Positions 32,048 through 41,254 of a stretch of DNA of 64,000 nucleotides are shown here, one piece after another. The stretch is from NCBI GenBank assembly GCA_020744425.1, contig JAGMUV010000002.1, positions 4,632,501-4,696,500 of the forward strand, given 5' to 3'. Under the pieces are notes generated by a model. The model ran no database searches and had not been told where the DNA came from. It worked only from the letters and a program-made list of their open reading frames with translations. Source of the DNA: Dactylonectria macrodidyma (lineage: Eukaryota > Ascomycota > Sordariomycetes > Hypocreales > Nectriaceae). How positions within the stretch are numbered: the first letter of the stretch is position 1; every line of letters begins with the position of its first letter. A program made the position numbers and the translations under genes.

Positions 32048-33235
32048 ATGGCCGCTTCCTACCCTGCAACCCACCCGGCAGTTGTCACCACCGGAAAACG
32101 CCATCCCCTCTCAATCCTAGAGGTGCCAACAGAAACACCAGAACCAGGAGAGGTCGTTGTTCGAGTCCAGTGGACATCATCGTCGCCCTTAGACCTCCAC
32201 CAAGCTGATGGTGGTCTTCTTGCACCGCCTCCATTCGTCCTGGGATGCAGCTTCGCAGGCGTCATCGTGGCTCTCGGCCCTGACGACCCAGAAGCAAAGC
32301 AGCCTGATTCGGCACCGCTTGTGGTTGGTGACAGTGTGTTTGGTTTTACACACAAGGACCAGAAACAGCAGAGCTTCCAGACGTATCTCACTGCGGCGAG
32401 GAATCTGATGGGTCGCATCCCCGAAAACATCACCATTGAGGCGGCTGTTACAGTGCCGACCAACTTGGTCACGGCCTTTCACACGGCCACCAAAGACCTG
32501 GACCTTGATCTTCCCTGGCCTATTCCGCAGAACTATGTGCCGCCCAAGGCAGCCGAGCCAATCCTCATTTGGGGTGGAGCAAGCAGCGTGGGTCTCTTCA
32601 CCATCCAGGTCTTTCAGCACTGGGGCTACAAGAATGTTCTGGCTGTAGCAAGTGAGAAGCACCACAGGGAGTTGCTCGAATTGGGCGCAGCAAAGTGCTT
32701 CGACTACCGCAATGCAGATGTCACGGATAAAATCCGTGCTCACGTTAATCACATTCCTTACATCATCGACTGCATCGGCCAGCTCGAAGGCACACTTCGG
32801 CCTTTGAGCCGAATTGCGGAGGAAGGAACTAAAGTTGCCGTCATGATGCCCGCCATCATTCGGGATGCAACCGAGACTGAAGAGCCTGAGTACAGCATGG
32901 ATGTCTCAACGTTGTTGCCTGACCAGTGGAAACATGGCGTTGAGCTAATCGGCGTCAGGACGTTCTTTTATGAAGAGGTACGATAGCGCCAGAAAACCGC
33001 TGCCGTCGAATAGATCATGTGCTAATCAAGTGTGTTTTCGCAGAATGAGTTCTACAAATGGCACCTGCAGCCCGACATTGTACCCGCCCTGTTGGAGTCG
33101 GGAATCATTAAGCCTAATAAACAGAGAATCATCGAGGGGGACACGCTGCTTGAGCGTGCCCAAAAGGCGTTGGATTTGTTGCGTGAGCGCGCTCCGAGTG
33201 GTGAGAGGCTGGTTTGGAGAGTCAGTGAGGAGTAA
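32048..33235 (+). CDS. Medium-chain reductase, zinc-free enoyl-reductase type
   Basis: Exons 32048-32977 and 33044-33235 (66-nt intron, GTACGA to CGCAG) give 373 residues. The N-terminal GroES-like domain has PEPGEVVVRVQWTSSSPLDL and the C-terminal Rossmann domain has IWGGASSVGLFTIQVFQHWG (about residues 175-195). The zinc-ligand pattern of true alcohol dehydrogenases (GHE and the four-cysteine lobe) is absent, as in fungal trans-enoyl reductases of the LovC type and related quinone-type reductases. It probably uses NADPH to reduce an activated double bond. The second exon supplies NEFYKWHLQPD and the closing helix (LVWRVSEE). With the adjacent AflR-type regulator it looks like part of a small metabolic locus. 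The substrate is unknown. Confidence 0.87.
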
Positions 33236-34613
33236 TTGAAGAACAGTAAAGCATGAAATAGGCCGCTCAATGACTAGGAGTATAAGAGGCAAACTCACAA
33301 GATATCTTTTAGAAAATCTACCTAGATAATCTAGATCCAGCATCTATGCAGGTCGATGATTTGATAAAACAGTCTAGTGCGTTGCCTCTCCAGCGATACA
33401 AACGGTAGCAATAACAAATGTGAAGACTCTAGTGCATTTATGGTTCTTAAGCTGCTGCATAATCTAACAAAGAGATGGGTCTCTCTGGTTGCTTTCGAGT
33501 TACTATGTGTAGTAACCGCACACGGCCTTGTTTGGGTATGGTCAGCCCTCCCCTATGGAATGTAGATATCTTACCCTGGTGGAGGACGTGATTACCAAAG
33601 CCAAAGAAAATTCAAAACGTTAAAAAGTATATCATTTTTTAGAACCACATTATATAATTCTTTCTATGTACTGTCATTCATCTAACTATCCTTATTTTAG
33701 TTGTTATCTGCTGCGCTAGATTGGAAGTGAAGCTACATTGCAGAAGCTAATGAATCAACTGAGTGGCTCGCTAGAATCCTACCGCAGCGTCAAGGCGCTG
33801 ATTTTATTGCAGCGCCCGAGCGCTGTTTCAGTGGGAGCAGTTCCAATGGGAGCGGTTCCAGTGAGAGCCGTTCCAGTGGGAGCTATACTGAGCCATTCTC
33901 GCCGGACCCCGCTGATCTAGGCGCCGATCCGTAATTGGCATGTAGGCCATAGCCTGACCTCATTACCGACCTTTCCTGTAGTCTAGAAGCAACCCGGATA
34001 CCCAGCCTTTAAAATTAATTAAACTCGTAATATTTGCCAAGTGACCAGAGGTACGGTTGTTCACTTATTAATCGAGACTGTTGGGAATACGGTCGGTGAA
34101 TCCGTTAAATTCGTGGGGGAAGCCAAAAGGAACTTGATTCGGCTCCATCCGGGGAATCTGGGAAACAGAGGCAAGATGTGTTAGTAGCTGCGCCAATCAA
34201 TCAATTCCCGCCAGACTTAATGAGGATTCATTCGAGGCTCGCAGCTAATGAGCCCTGTTGACTCTCGACGAACATGCTGACCAATTCTAGTTAGGGACTT
34301 TTTCAAAGCTACGTCTAGAGAAGATTCCCCCAATGAGACGAGGTGTTTAGTTTAGGTCTCCTGTTTTTAGTTTTGATAACGTTAGTCGATTTATGCTTTT
34401 GAGCTGCCGTAGCCTTGACTTGGCAATGATTGACCAAAATTCCTGTTCAAGCATCGTCTTTTACTGCTTCCAAATATTCATGTAGAAACTGCTCTTCTGT
34501 GGAAGATGAGTGGCCGACAGCTATAAAGAGAACACTCATCTCCAGCTTTGATGCAATACCGCCCTTCTACACACCAAAAAACAACCCGAAAAGCATCTTT
34601 AATAGTTGTTTTA
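33236..34613. other. Intergenic, AT-rich, with a minisatellite
   Basis: About 1.4 kb without a recognised gene, containing the four-unit repeat listed separately. Composition around 33590-33700 is strongly AT-rich. Confidence 0.4.
33825..33884 (+). repeat. 15-bp minisatellite, four units
   Basis: Four tandem units of consensus GTTCCAGTGGGAGCN at 33825-33839, 33840-33854, 33855-33869 and 33870-33884, with one or two changes each. In the +3-compatible frame they encode repeats of the kind VGAVP-MGAVP-VRAVP-VGA inside a 60-codon open frame (33738-33920). The frame has no other support. Confidence 0.8.
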
Positions 34614-36021
34614 ATGATGTTCTTCAGCTCTCAGTCTATTGGAGTCGTGGCTTTTGCTACTTCGGTAGCCGCTTCTCCATTATCAAAATCTATCTCAGCC
34701 CGGCAAGTTGGCCAGCTTCCAGCTCTGGGGTGGAATGGCTGGGTAAGTTTACACAGCAGGTTGGTGATTCTTCGTGGATGTCACTGGCGTTGGGAATAGG
34801 ACCAAGGGAGATGCAATGCGGCCAACGAGAAAGCCGCTCTTGCTACGGCCCAAACCTTCATTGACCTTGGTCTTAAGGACGCCGGGTACACTTACGTTAA
34901 TATTGACGACTGCTGGGCTCTGAAGGAGCGTGATTTGGATGGTAATTTGATTCCCGATCCTGAAAATGGCCAAGAGGTGTGGAAGCTGTTGAGGATGAGA
35001 TCCAAGGCATGGGCCTTAAGTTTGGTCTGTACGGCAACTCTGGTACCAAGACTTGCGCCGGCTACCCCGGTAGTCAAGGCCATGAGAAGCAAGACGCAGA
35101 CCTCCTTGCCAGCTGGGGCGTCGACTACTAAAAGCATGACAATTACTACACCCCGTGTAACTCGGGCAGCGATGTTCACACCTGCCAGGATGCTGATGCT
35201 CCTGACCATAGACCTCGATACGAGAAGATGAGGGATGCACTTCTTGACACTGGAAGGGGCATTCTTTACTCTCTCTGCAACTGGGGCTATGACGAGGTGT
35301 GGACTTGGGGCGCTGAGGTCGGCCACATGTGGCGCATGAGCGAGGACAACTGGGGGGAATGGGAAGACGTTGTCCGCATCGCTAGCCTGGCCTCATCTGT
35401 TATTGAACTACACTGAACCAGGACATTACGACGACCTAGATATGATGGTAAGTCTAGACAGTTGCGATGTACTGGTCCTCGCTGGCTAACTGGTCAACGC
35501 AGATTCTTGCCAACGGGGTTTTTACCCCGGCGGAAGAACGGACTCACTTCGGAATATGGGCTGTGACCAAGTCTCCTATTATTTTGGGAACAGACATGAC
35601 CAAACTGAGTGACGATGAGGTCAAGCTCATCACAAACGCGGTGCGAAATTCCTCTGATCAAAGTTTGTGAAGAATACTAACTAATCGTTTTGATAAAGGG
35701 CCTTCTTAAGGTTAACCAAGATTCATCCTCTAAACCTGCTGTTCCTTTACCCCATCCGGAACTCCAGCTAAAGCAGATGATGAGATCTATCCCTACTGAT
35801 CAGGCGCTCTTTCCACAGGAATAGTTGTCGCCATTGTCGCCAGCAGCGGTAATCAGACTGTTACGCTGAACCTTTCTGAGGTTCCTGGCCTTGATGACCT
35901 CAAGTATTCTTGGACTGAGCTCTTGACTGACGTGGAGGGGATGGGCAAAACTGTCGAGGCAAAACTGGAGGCCCACGATATTGCAGTATTCCGAATTGAC
36001 ACGAGTAGTTCTGGTTTGTAA
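34614..36021 (+). pseudogene. GH27 alpha-galactosidase, decayed
   Basis: Successive pieces of one secreted alpha-galactosidase are in order but not in one frame. They are a signal peptide-like start (MMFFSSQSIGVVAFATSVAAS), then GQLPALGWNGW and [22 protein letters not shown], then [22 protein letters not shown], then a TAA stop at about 35135-35137 where the family continues DYxKHDN. Next come ILYSLCNWGYDEVWTWG, EPGHYDDLDMM, NGVFTPAEERTHFGIWAVTKSP and a beta-sandwich end (SEVPGLDDLKYSWTELL). There is a frame change near 34972 and others around 35400 and 35690-35800. The catalytic nucleophile region (usually KYDNC) reads KHDNYY and lies just behind the stop. Intact enzymes remove alpha-linked galactose from oligosaccharides outside the cell. 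This copy is almost certainly not functional. Confidence 0.8.
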
Positions 36022-36688
36022 GCAGAGTAAACGGTCTGTGCCGGGATAGTTACATGGCAACACAAAGCGGTTGTAGCTCGGATCGGGCGGCTCTCTAAGA
36101 GGCTAATGCCTCAAGCCTATCTACGCAGTAGCCCACGCATCGCTGCTTCATGAGGCAGGGACAGGCTAGCATAGGATGAACTGAAACTAGCCGTAGGGCC
36201 TCGTTATACTGCTAGCCTTCAGTTCGGCGCGAGTTGTCCCTGAGCCAGCCCCGAGCTAACTTAACTATGATTGAGCTGTTTCTAAGCCGTCTTTGGGCTG
36301 TCTTGAAGCCGTAATTGGCCTCCTGTTCTTAGTTAGCAGTTAGATGTTAAACAAGTCTGAAATTTGCACTATATGGTTAGAACATCAATTATTATAAACC
36401 AAACCAAACTAGCATATGTCATTTTTGTGTCGTAATTAGCTGTTTATGCATGTCCTTGTCACTGAAGAGTAAGCAGTGCGTGAAAGTGTGGTGATCTTTT
36501 GGCCGAACCCCGCATATGACCTCACGCACGACGAATGTGAATTCCTGAACGTGTATCCCTAAGCTTGAACCTTCACAAAACCCCACAATTGATCATCCGC
36601 GCCCTTCAGAAATCATTCATTTGCCTTTTAAGAGAGATTTATCTCCTAGCATATTTAATTAAGTTCTGCGACACATCAATAAGTCACA
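36022..36688. other. Intergenic
   Basis: About 670 bp with loosely repeated GAGCTNA/AAGCCGT words around 36220-36340. No gene or clear element was recognised. Confidence 0.3.
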
Positions 36689-37873
36689 ATGGCTGCTATA
36701 GAGACGATCAAGCTTTCAGCGCAGTGCCTGTGCAATGCCCACACATTCACGACAACCGTGCCGCTTGCGTCACTACCTCTCGAGGCGTCATGCTGCCACT
36801 GCGATTCATGCCGCCATACCACTGGCGCATTGTACACCTGTGATGCTGCATGGCCAGGTTCATTTGACGATATTCGCGCCTCGTCTCTGTCCAAGTACGA
36901 GTTCAGCCCGAGTCTCACCATCCTGTCCTGTGGTACATGCTCGACGCCCATGTTCTATCATAAACGCATCGCAGACCAGGAGGACACAATTGGTGTATTC
37001 ACTGGTGCCTTGACTAACGCTCCTGCACCGAACCTCCTCAAAATCGTTGACCACATATTTATTGGCGACACCATCGATGGGGGCGCCTCTGTCTGGATGC
37101 GCCATCTGAACAAGGACGGGAGCAGCCCGCGCCTCTGGAAGGCGGGGCGGAACAATAGTGAAGAGCTCCATGATATCTGGCCGCCTGTCAAAGATCTTCC
37201 AAGTGCCGAGTCAAAAACTGGTCTTGATGAGATCCCGTTTCTCTGTCACTGTCGAGGTGTCAACCTGGTTCTTCGTCGTGGCGACCTCGATTTCGCTGGC
37301 ATGCAACACGATCGATTACCATGGTTCGTTGACCCAACAAGTCATAAGCCCTTGGCTGGATTTGACGCATGCAACTCTTGCCGAACATTTTTTGGCAGTG
37401 ATATCGTGAATTGGAGCTACTCGCAGCTAATTCACTTGGACTTCCCGACTAGCCAGACTCAACCCGAAGGTGAAGGTTTCCCTCGGACGAGCTTCGATTT
37501 GAAGACTGCAGTATGCAGTGATGATCGAGATTCTCGTTTCGGAACGCTTGCAATTTATGAAAGTTCCCCAGATGTACAGCGGTACTTCTGCTCCCGTTGC
37601 TCAGCGTCAGTGTTTTATGCTGTCGACGATCGACCAGAGATGGTCGATGTGGCGGTTGGACTGCTCGAATCACCCAGTGGAGCTAGGGCAGAAGACTTTC
37701 TGGTTTGGGGTTTTGGATCAGAGATTGGAAGCAAGACTGATACTATGGGAGGATGGAGGGAGACGTTTGTTAGTGATATTCAGAAGGAAGCAGAGGCATG
37801 GAGGATTTCTCGAGACTACCCGAAGTCCTGGAAAAGGATTGCCAAGGAAGAGGCTGACGCAGCCAGTTCTTAA
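36689..37873 (+). CDS. Double CENP-V/GFA domain protein
   Basis: Intronless, 394 residues. The first half has CLCNAHTF, then CCHCDSCRHTTGAL, then CGTCSTPMFYH (about residues 13-95). The second half repeats the layout with CHCRGVN, CNSCRTFFGSD and CSRCSASVFY (about 187-315). These cysteine sets are the zinc-binding sites of the CENP-V/GFA fold (named after glutathione-dependent formaldehyde-activating enzyme). Two tandem domains are common in fungi. The catalytic role in fungi is uncertain; some relatives are S-(hydroxymethyl)glutathione synthase-like, others have no known activity. The first CxC of the second domain lacks one cysteine seen in the first, so one zinc site may be weaker. It stands alone on the plus strand. 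Confidence 0.87.
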   Translation: MAAIETIKLSAQCLCNAHTFTTTVPLASLPLEASCCHCDSCRHTTGALYTCDAAWPGSFDDIRASSLSKYEFSPSLTILSCGTCSTPMFYHKRIADQEDTIGVFTGALTNAPAPNLLKIVDHIFIGDTIDGGASVWMRHLNKDGSSPRLWKAGRNNSEELHDIWPPVKDLPSAESKTGLDEIPFLCHCRGVNLVLRRGDLDFAGMQHDRLPWFVDPTSHKPLAGFDACNSCRTFFGSDIVNWSYSQLIHLDFPTSQTQPEGEGFPRTSFDLKTAVCSDDRDSRFGTLAIYESSPDVQRYFCSRCSASVFYAVDDRPEMVDVAVGLLESPSGARAEDFLVWGFGSEIGSKTDTMGGWRETFVSDIQKEAEAWRISRDYPKSWKRIAKEEADAASS

Positions 37874-38230
37874 AGCGTCCCAATTGTTTTTGAGTAGCTC
37901 AACAGTCGCCTTATCTTCACCCATCTGGAGTAACGTGAATGAAAGCTTGTCCCACAGTGTTCACGGGACACGGGTCCTCGGGGCTGTGATTGATGTCTCG
38001 GGTGTCGGGCAATTGTTATAGAGGCGAACAGCGATAACTCGGCAGCTCATTGCTTGGAAGCAAGCTAATCAGGGACCACATTTATGTATTTATATGTTGC
38101 AATAGTCCTGGCCGCCTCGCTCATTTGAACGACAACTCGCATAACTCAGCAACACATCTTCCGCGACCTTCAGAACAAGCCTCAACCGACGCGATTTTCA
38201 TATACACTGAAATTGATAAATCCGGCTGCC
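37874..38230. other. Intergenic
   Basis: 357 bp between two plus-strand genes. Nothing was recognised. Confidence 0.3.
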
Positions 38231-38560
38231 ATGTGCCACTTCATCTTCACCACTCTCACCTGCGAGGACTGCGGCGCGTTTCTCATGCAGAAAGAGGATC
38301 AGGTTTTCTGCGGTCCCTTTCGTAGAGGAGAGCCTTGTGAAACGACTGGGCAGGATGCCGAAGCCACAATGACTCCAGAGCACTGCAGAGTGTGCATCGA
38401 AAGGCAGGCAAGGGAGGAGGAGGAGGCGGCACGATTGGCGGGGGAAGATGCGGCAAGGTTGGCGGAGGAGGACATTGCAAGGGCGATCGAGGAGGCATAC
38501 AAGAATCCCGTGACAAACGGGGATTACAACCCAAGCGATAGCGGTCCTCTTGACCCTTAA
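38231..38560 (+). CDS. Small cysteine-containing hypothetical protein
   Basis: 109 residues from the ATG at 38231; an ATG at 38213 is in frame but only adds six residues. The N-terminus (MCHFIFTTLTCEDCGAFL) and the middle (FCGPFRRGEPCETTG, then EHCRVCIERQ) carry CxxC-like pairs that could bind a metal. They are followed by a charged Glu/Ala/Arg helix (about residues 55-90), probably a coiled coil. The layout recurs in short filamentous-fungal proteins of unknown function. No signal peptide or membrane segment is seen. Confidence 0.6.
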   Translation: MCHFIFTTLTCEDCGAFLMQKEDQVFCGPFRRGEPCETTGQDAEATMTPEHCRVCIERQAREEEEAARLAGEDAARLAEEDIARAIEEAYKNPVTNGDYNPSDSGPLDP

Positions 38561-39034
38561 ACAGGCTGAGTGAGAAAGCAGGCAGTCGAAGATGTAACGC
38601 ATCTTGAGGAGACGGCCTTTATGTTTTCTTTTGCCATTTGCCAGACTATCTAGGTAAATAGAGGCTTGTGACTGACCGTCCAATTCTTGTCCTGACGATG
38701 CAACATCTGGAACCACTACTGCTCTCGCAGGGCTTCACATACAAGCCCTGATCGAGGTCGTATCACCCATTTAGTATGGTTGTGTGAGATCGAGACTATT
38801 TCAGGCTTAAGCGAGTAGATAAACCGAAGCACGAGAATTGAATGAAGCAGAAGGAGTGTTGAATTAATTATAATGCTAGTCTCTATAAATGATTGTGAAG
38901 CCCCGCTCGTCTCGCCATGCGTTGTCTAATCGTGTTTCTAAACAAAATGTTCAAACCAAATCCTCAAACCAAATGCTGTGCTGATCCAGTAATGCGTCTA
39001 TGTCGTGACCAAATGAAGTCTATGCAGCCTTTGT
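38561..39034. other. Intergenic, convergent 3' regions
   Basis: 474 bp between convergent genes. Nothing was recognised apart from likely 3' untranslated sequence. Confidence 0.3.
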
Positions 39035-39583
39035 CTACTGTGTGTAGGTGCAGCTGTTGGGCTTGCCGATCTTGATGGCGCGAGCCGTCAAGCTCAAGCA
39101 TCCGGAGCTGCCGCCGGGCTGGCTGAAGCCAGCGTTCATCCAAACGTTCCAGGATCCATCGCCGCTGGGACAGGCGAGGAAGCCAACGCCCTTGAACTTC
39201 AAGTCGCCGTTGCCGTCGACAGCCCAGCCAGTGCGCTCCCAGCGTGTGGGAATCTCCTTGACGTTGGTGGTGTAGCCAAGCTTGCCCTGACCCATGCCCG
39301 ATCGGTCGACGAAGAGTTGCTGAGGGGTTGTGCCCTCGTGGTACAGGAAGAGGTTGCCGTCGACCAGCTTGAAGGTAGCCAGGTTGTCCGTTGGGGACTT
39401 GCAGGTGGCGCCCTGCGTAGCCTGCTTGAGCCGGATGTTGTTGTTGGACGCCTGGAAGCCGGTGAAGTGAATGCCCGAGGCGGAGCGGAGCGAAAGCACT
39501 TCGAAGGTGTTGGTTGAGGCGGGGGCAGCTGAGACGACGCCGGCAGCGACAAGAGGAGCGAGGAGAAGGTTCTTGATCTGCAT
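39035..39583 (-). CDS. PhiA-like secreted cell-wall protein
   Basis: Intronless, 182 residues from the ATG at 39583; longer in-frame ATGs upstream read through untranslated leader. It begins MQIKNLLLAPLVAAGVVSAAP, a clear signal peptide with an AXA-type cleavage site. The mature part starts TNTFEVLSLRSASGIHFTGF and continues with GNLFLYHEGTTPQQLFVDRSGMGQGKLGY, as in the phialide/cell-wall protein PhiA of aspergilli. The C-terminus has GFLACPSGDGSWNVW and cysteines likely to pair. It is secreted and wall-associated, and PhiA itself is linked to conidiation. The long pyrimidine-rich leader (on the coding strand) at 39590-39770 with many CCA/CTT runs fits a highly expressed fungal promoter. Confidence 0.85.
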   Translation of the reverse strand: MQIKNLLLAPLVAAGVVSAAPASTNTFEVLSLRSASGIHFTGFQASNNNIRLKQATQGATCKSPTDNLATFKLVDGNLFLYHEGTTPQQLFVDRSGMGQGKLGYTTNVKEIPTRWERTGWAVDGNGDLKFKGVGFLACPSGDGSWNVWMNAGFSQPGGSSGCLSLTARAIKIGKPNSCTYTQ

Positions 39584-41254
39584 GATGGTTGTTGGTGAGG
39601 GTTGAAGCTTGGTGGTGATTGGGAGTTTTGCTTGAAGGCGATGAAGGAAACCAAGGGGCTGTTTGATGGTTGTTGAAGTGAGGCGAGGTGTGAATGTTTG
39701 AGATGTGGGTGTTGGATTGATGAGATGATGGATATTGCAGGACAGTCTTCGTGGGTTATATACACGACTCTTCGCTAGGCTTCTCGTATTTGGAGAAGCA
39801 GTTGAGCTAGGCAGTCTAAGAAACCACAAGCCACCGCCAAAATTGATGGCTGAAGCCACTGGCTGTTGATGCCCGCCTGACAACCAGTCAAACTCACGAT
39901 GCCAACGCTTAACACACCAGCCCTGCTCTCCGATTGGTCCACGAAGAGGATACGACGAGAATGCTCTAGCCTAGGCCCGTGGCTGGCCTAGTTGTCTAAG
40001 ACATAGCGTTAAAATGGTCGGCGAGGTGAAGTCTAAGCCCCAGGGTCTAGACCCAGGCGCTGGTTTATTAATGCCGCTTATGGCTTGAGACGGCGCCTAC
40101 CCGCAGTCGTTTTTAGAACCAAGCTACGGAGGGGCCTCCCGCCAAATCAACAGAGAGTTAGACGGTCCGGAGAGAATTTCCTGGGGAAAGCGACAGAGCA
40201 AGGCGGTGTTTTTGGTTCGCTGGGATTCCAGCCCTACGCCACTCGGAAGTCACCGATCGGAAAATTTGCCCACAAGTGCTAAAAAAAGAATTGCGGTCAG
40301 TTAAACACAGAGAGAGAGGCTTTCCGACGAAACGTTGCATTAATAAATTTTCGTAATAGCCTCTAGTGTCTCAGTGGAATGACACAAGACGGCATATTTC
40401 ACAGACCGGCGGATAGTTGCTTACTCCTGATGTCGGTAGGAGGCATCGATTGGAGAAACCTTGATAGTCATGCGTCGCAAGTCTCATCCCTTGCCGCTAG
40501 CGCTTCGTATATTCCTCACGTGGCACGCCACAGCTGTTTGTGCGACTGTGACCATAAGCCAAAAGTATCGCGGAAGGACTGTATTATCGTTGCATTGATT
40601 TGTTTTGACTCTCGTCTTAGATATTGACATCCTCATTCGCTGCTCTTGCGGAGGCTCAACCTTCACACATAACACACATAAGCTGTATGAAGAAGAGTCA
40701 TAAACTCACCCAAAACTGAAAATAACCGTTTCGGGGTGATTGTTCATGGTCAGCGTCCAGTGTGCCCGAATCACAATAGTCGGCCATGCCGCGTGACTAG
40801 CGAAGTTGAACCGACTAGACTCTGATCAATCTGGATGATGTGAAGGGTTTCAGAGTAGTTGACTGTCCCTATTGCGTTGCAAAATAAGGGAATAAATAAG
40901 AAAGAAAATTATTCTATCACATTTCCGCCTTGACCGATTCTAAAGCCCACGACATGTAAGAGAGGAATGTGAAAACCCTATTGGGGGCTACAGCTGCTCA
41001 GTGAAGCATCAGCAAAGCCTGCGTATCGTCCACTAAAAAAATCCTTGGTACAGTTGGAAGATTAGCGCCGTCACCCCCTATGTTTTTCTGCGCCAACACC
41101 TCCGACCTTAGACACCACTCAATATTAGACAAGCCACACACGTGCAGCGGCTGAGATGCTTCATTATGACGCTTGTGACAGTTTCCCCTCTTCTGCTGCC
41201 TAAAGACAGCAATATCGAAATTCATCTGGTAAGATTGCTATCCAGATATCACTG
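39584..41254. other. Intergenic, 1.7 kb
   Basis: The left part is the promoter of the PhiA-like gene. The rest has no recognisable gene. Short frames at 40085 and 40379 lack domains. Confidence 0.35.
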
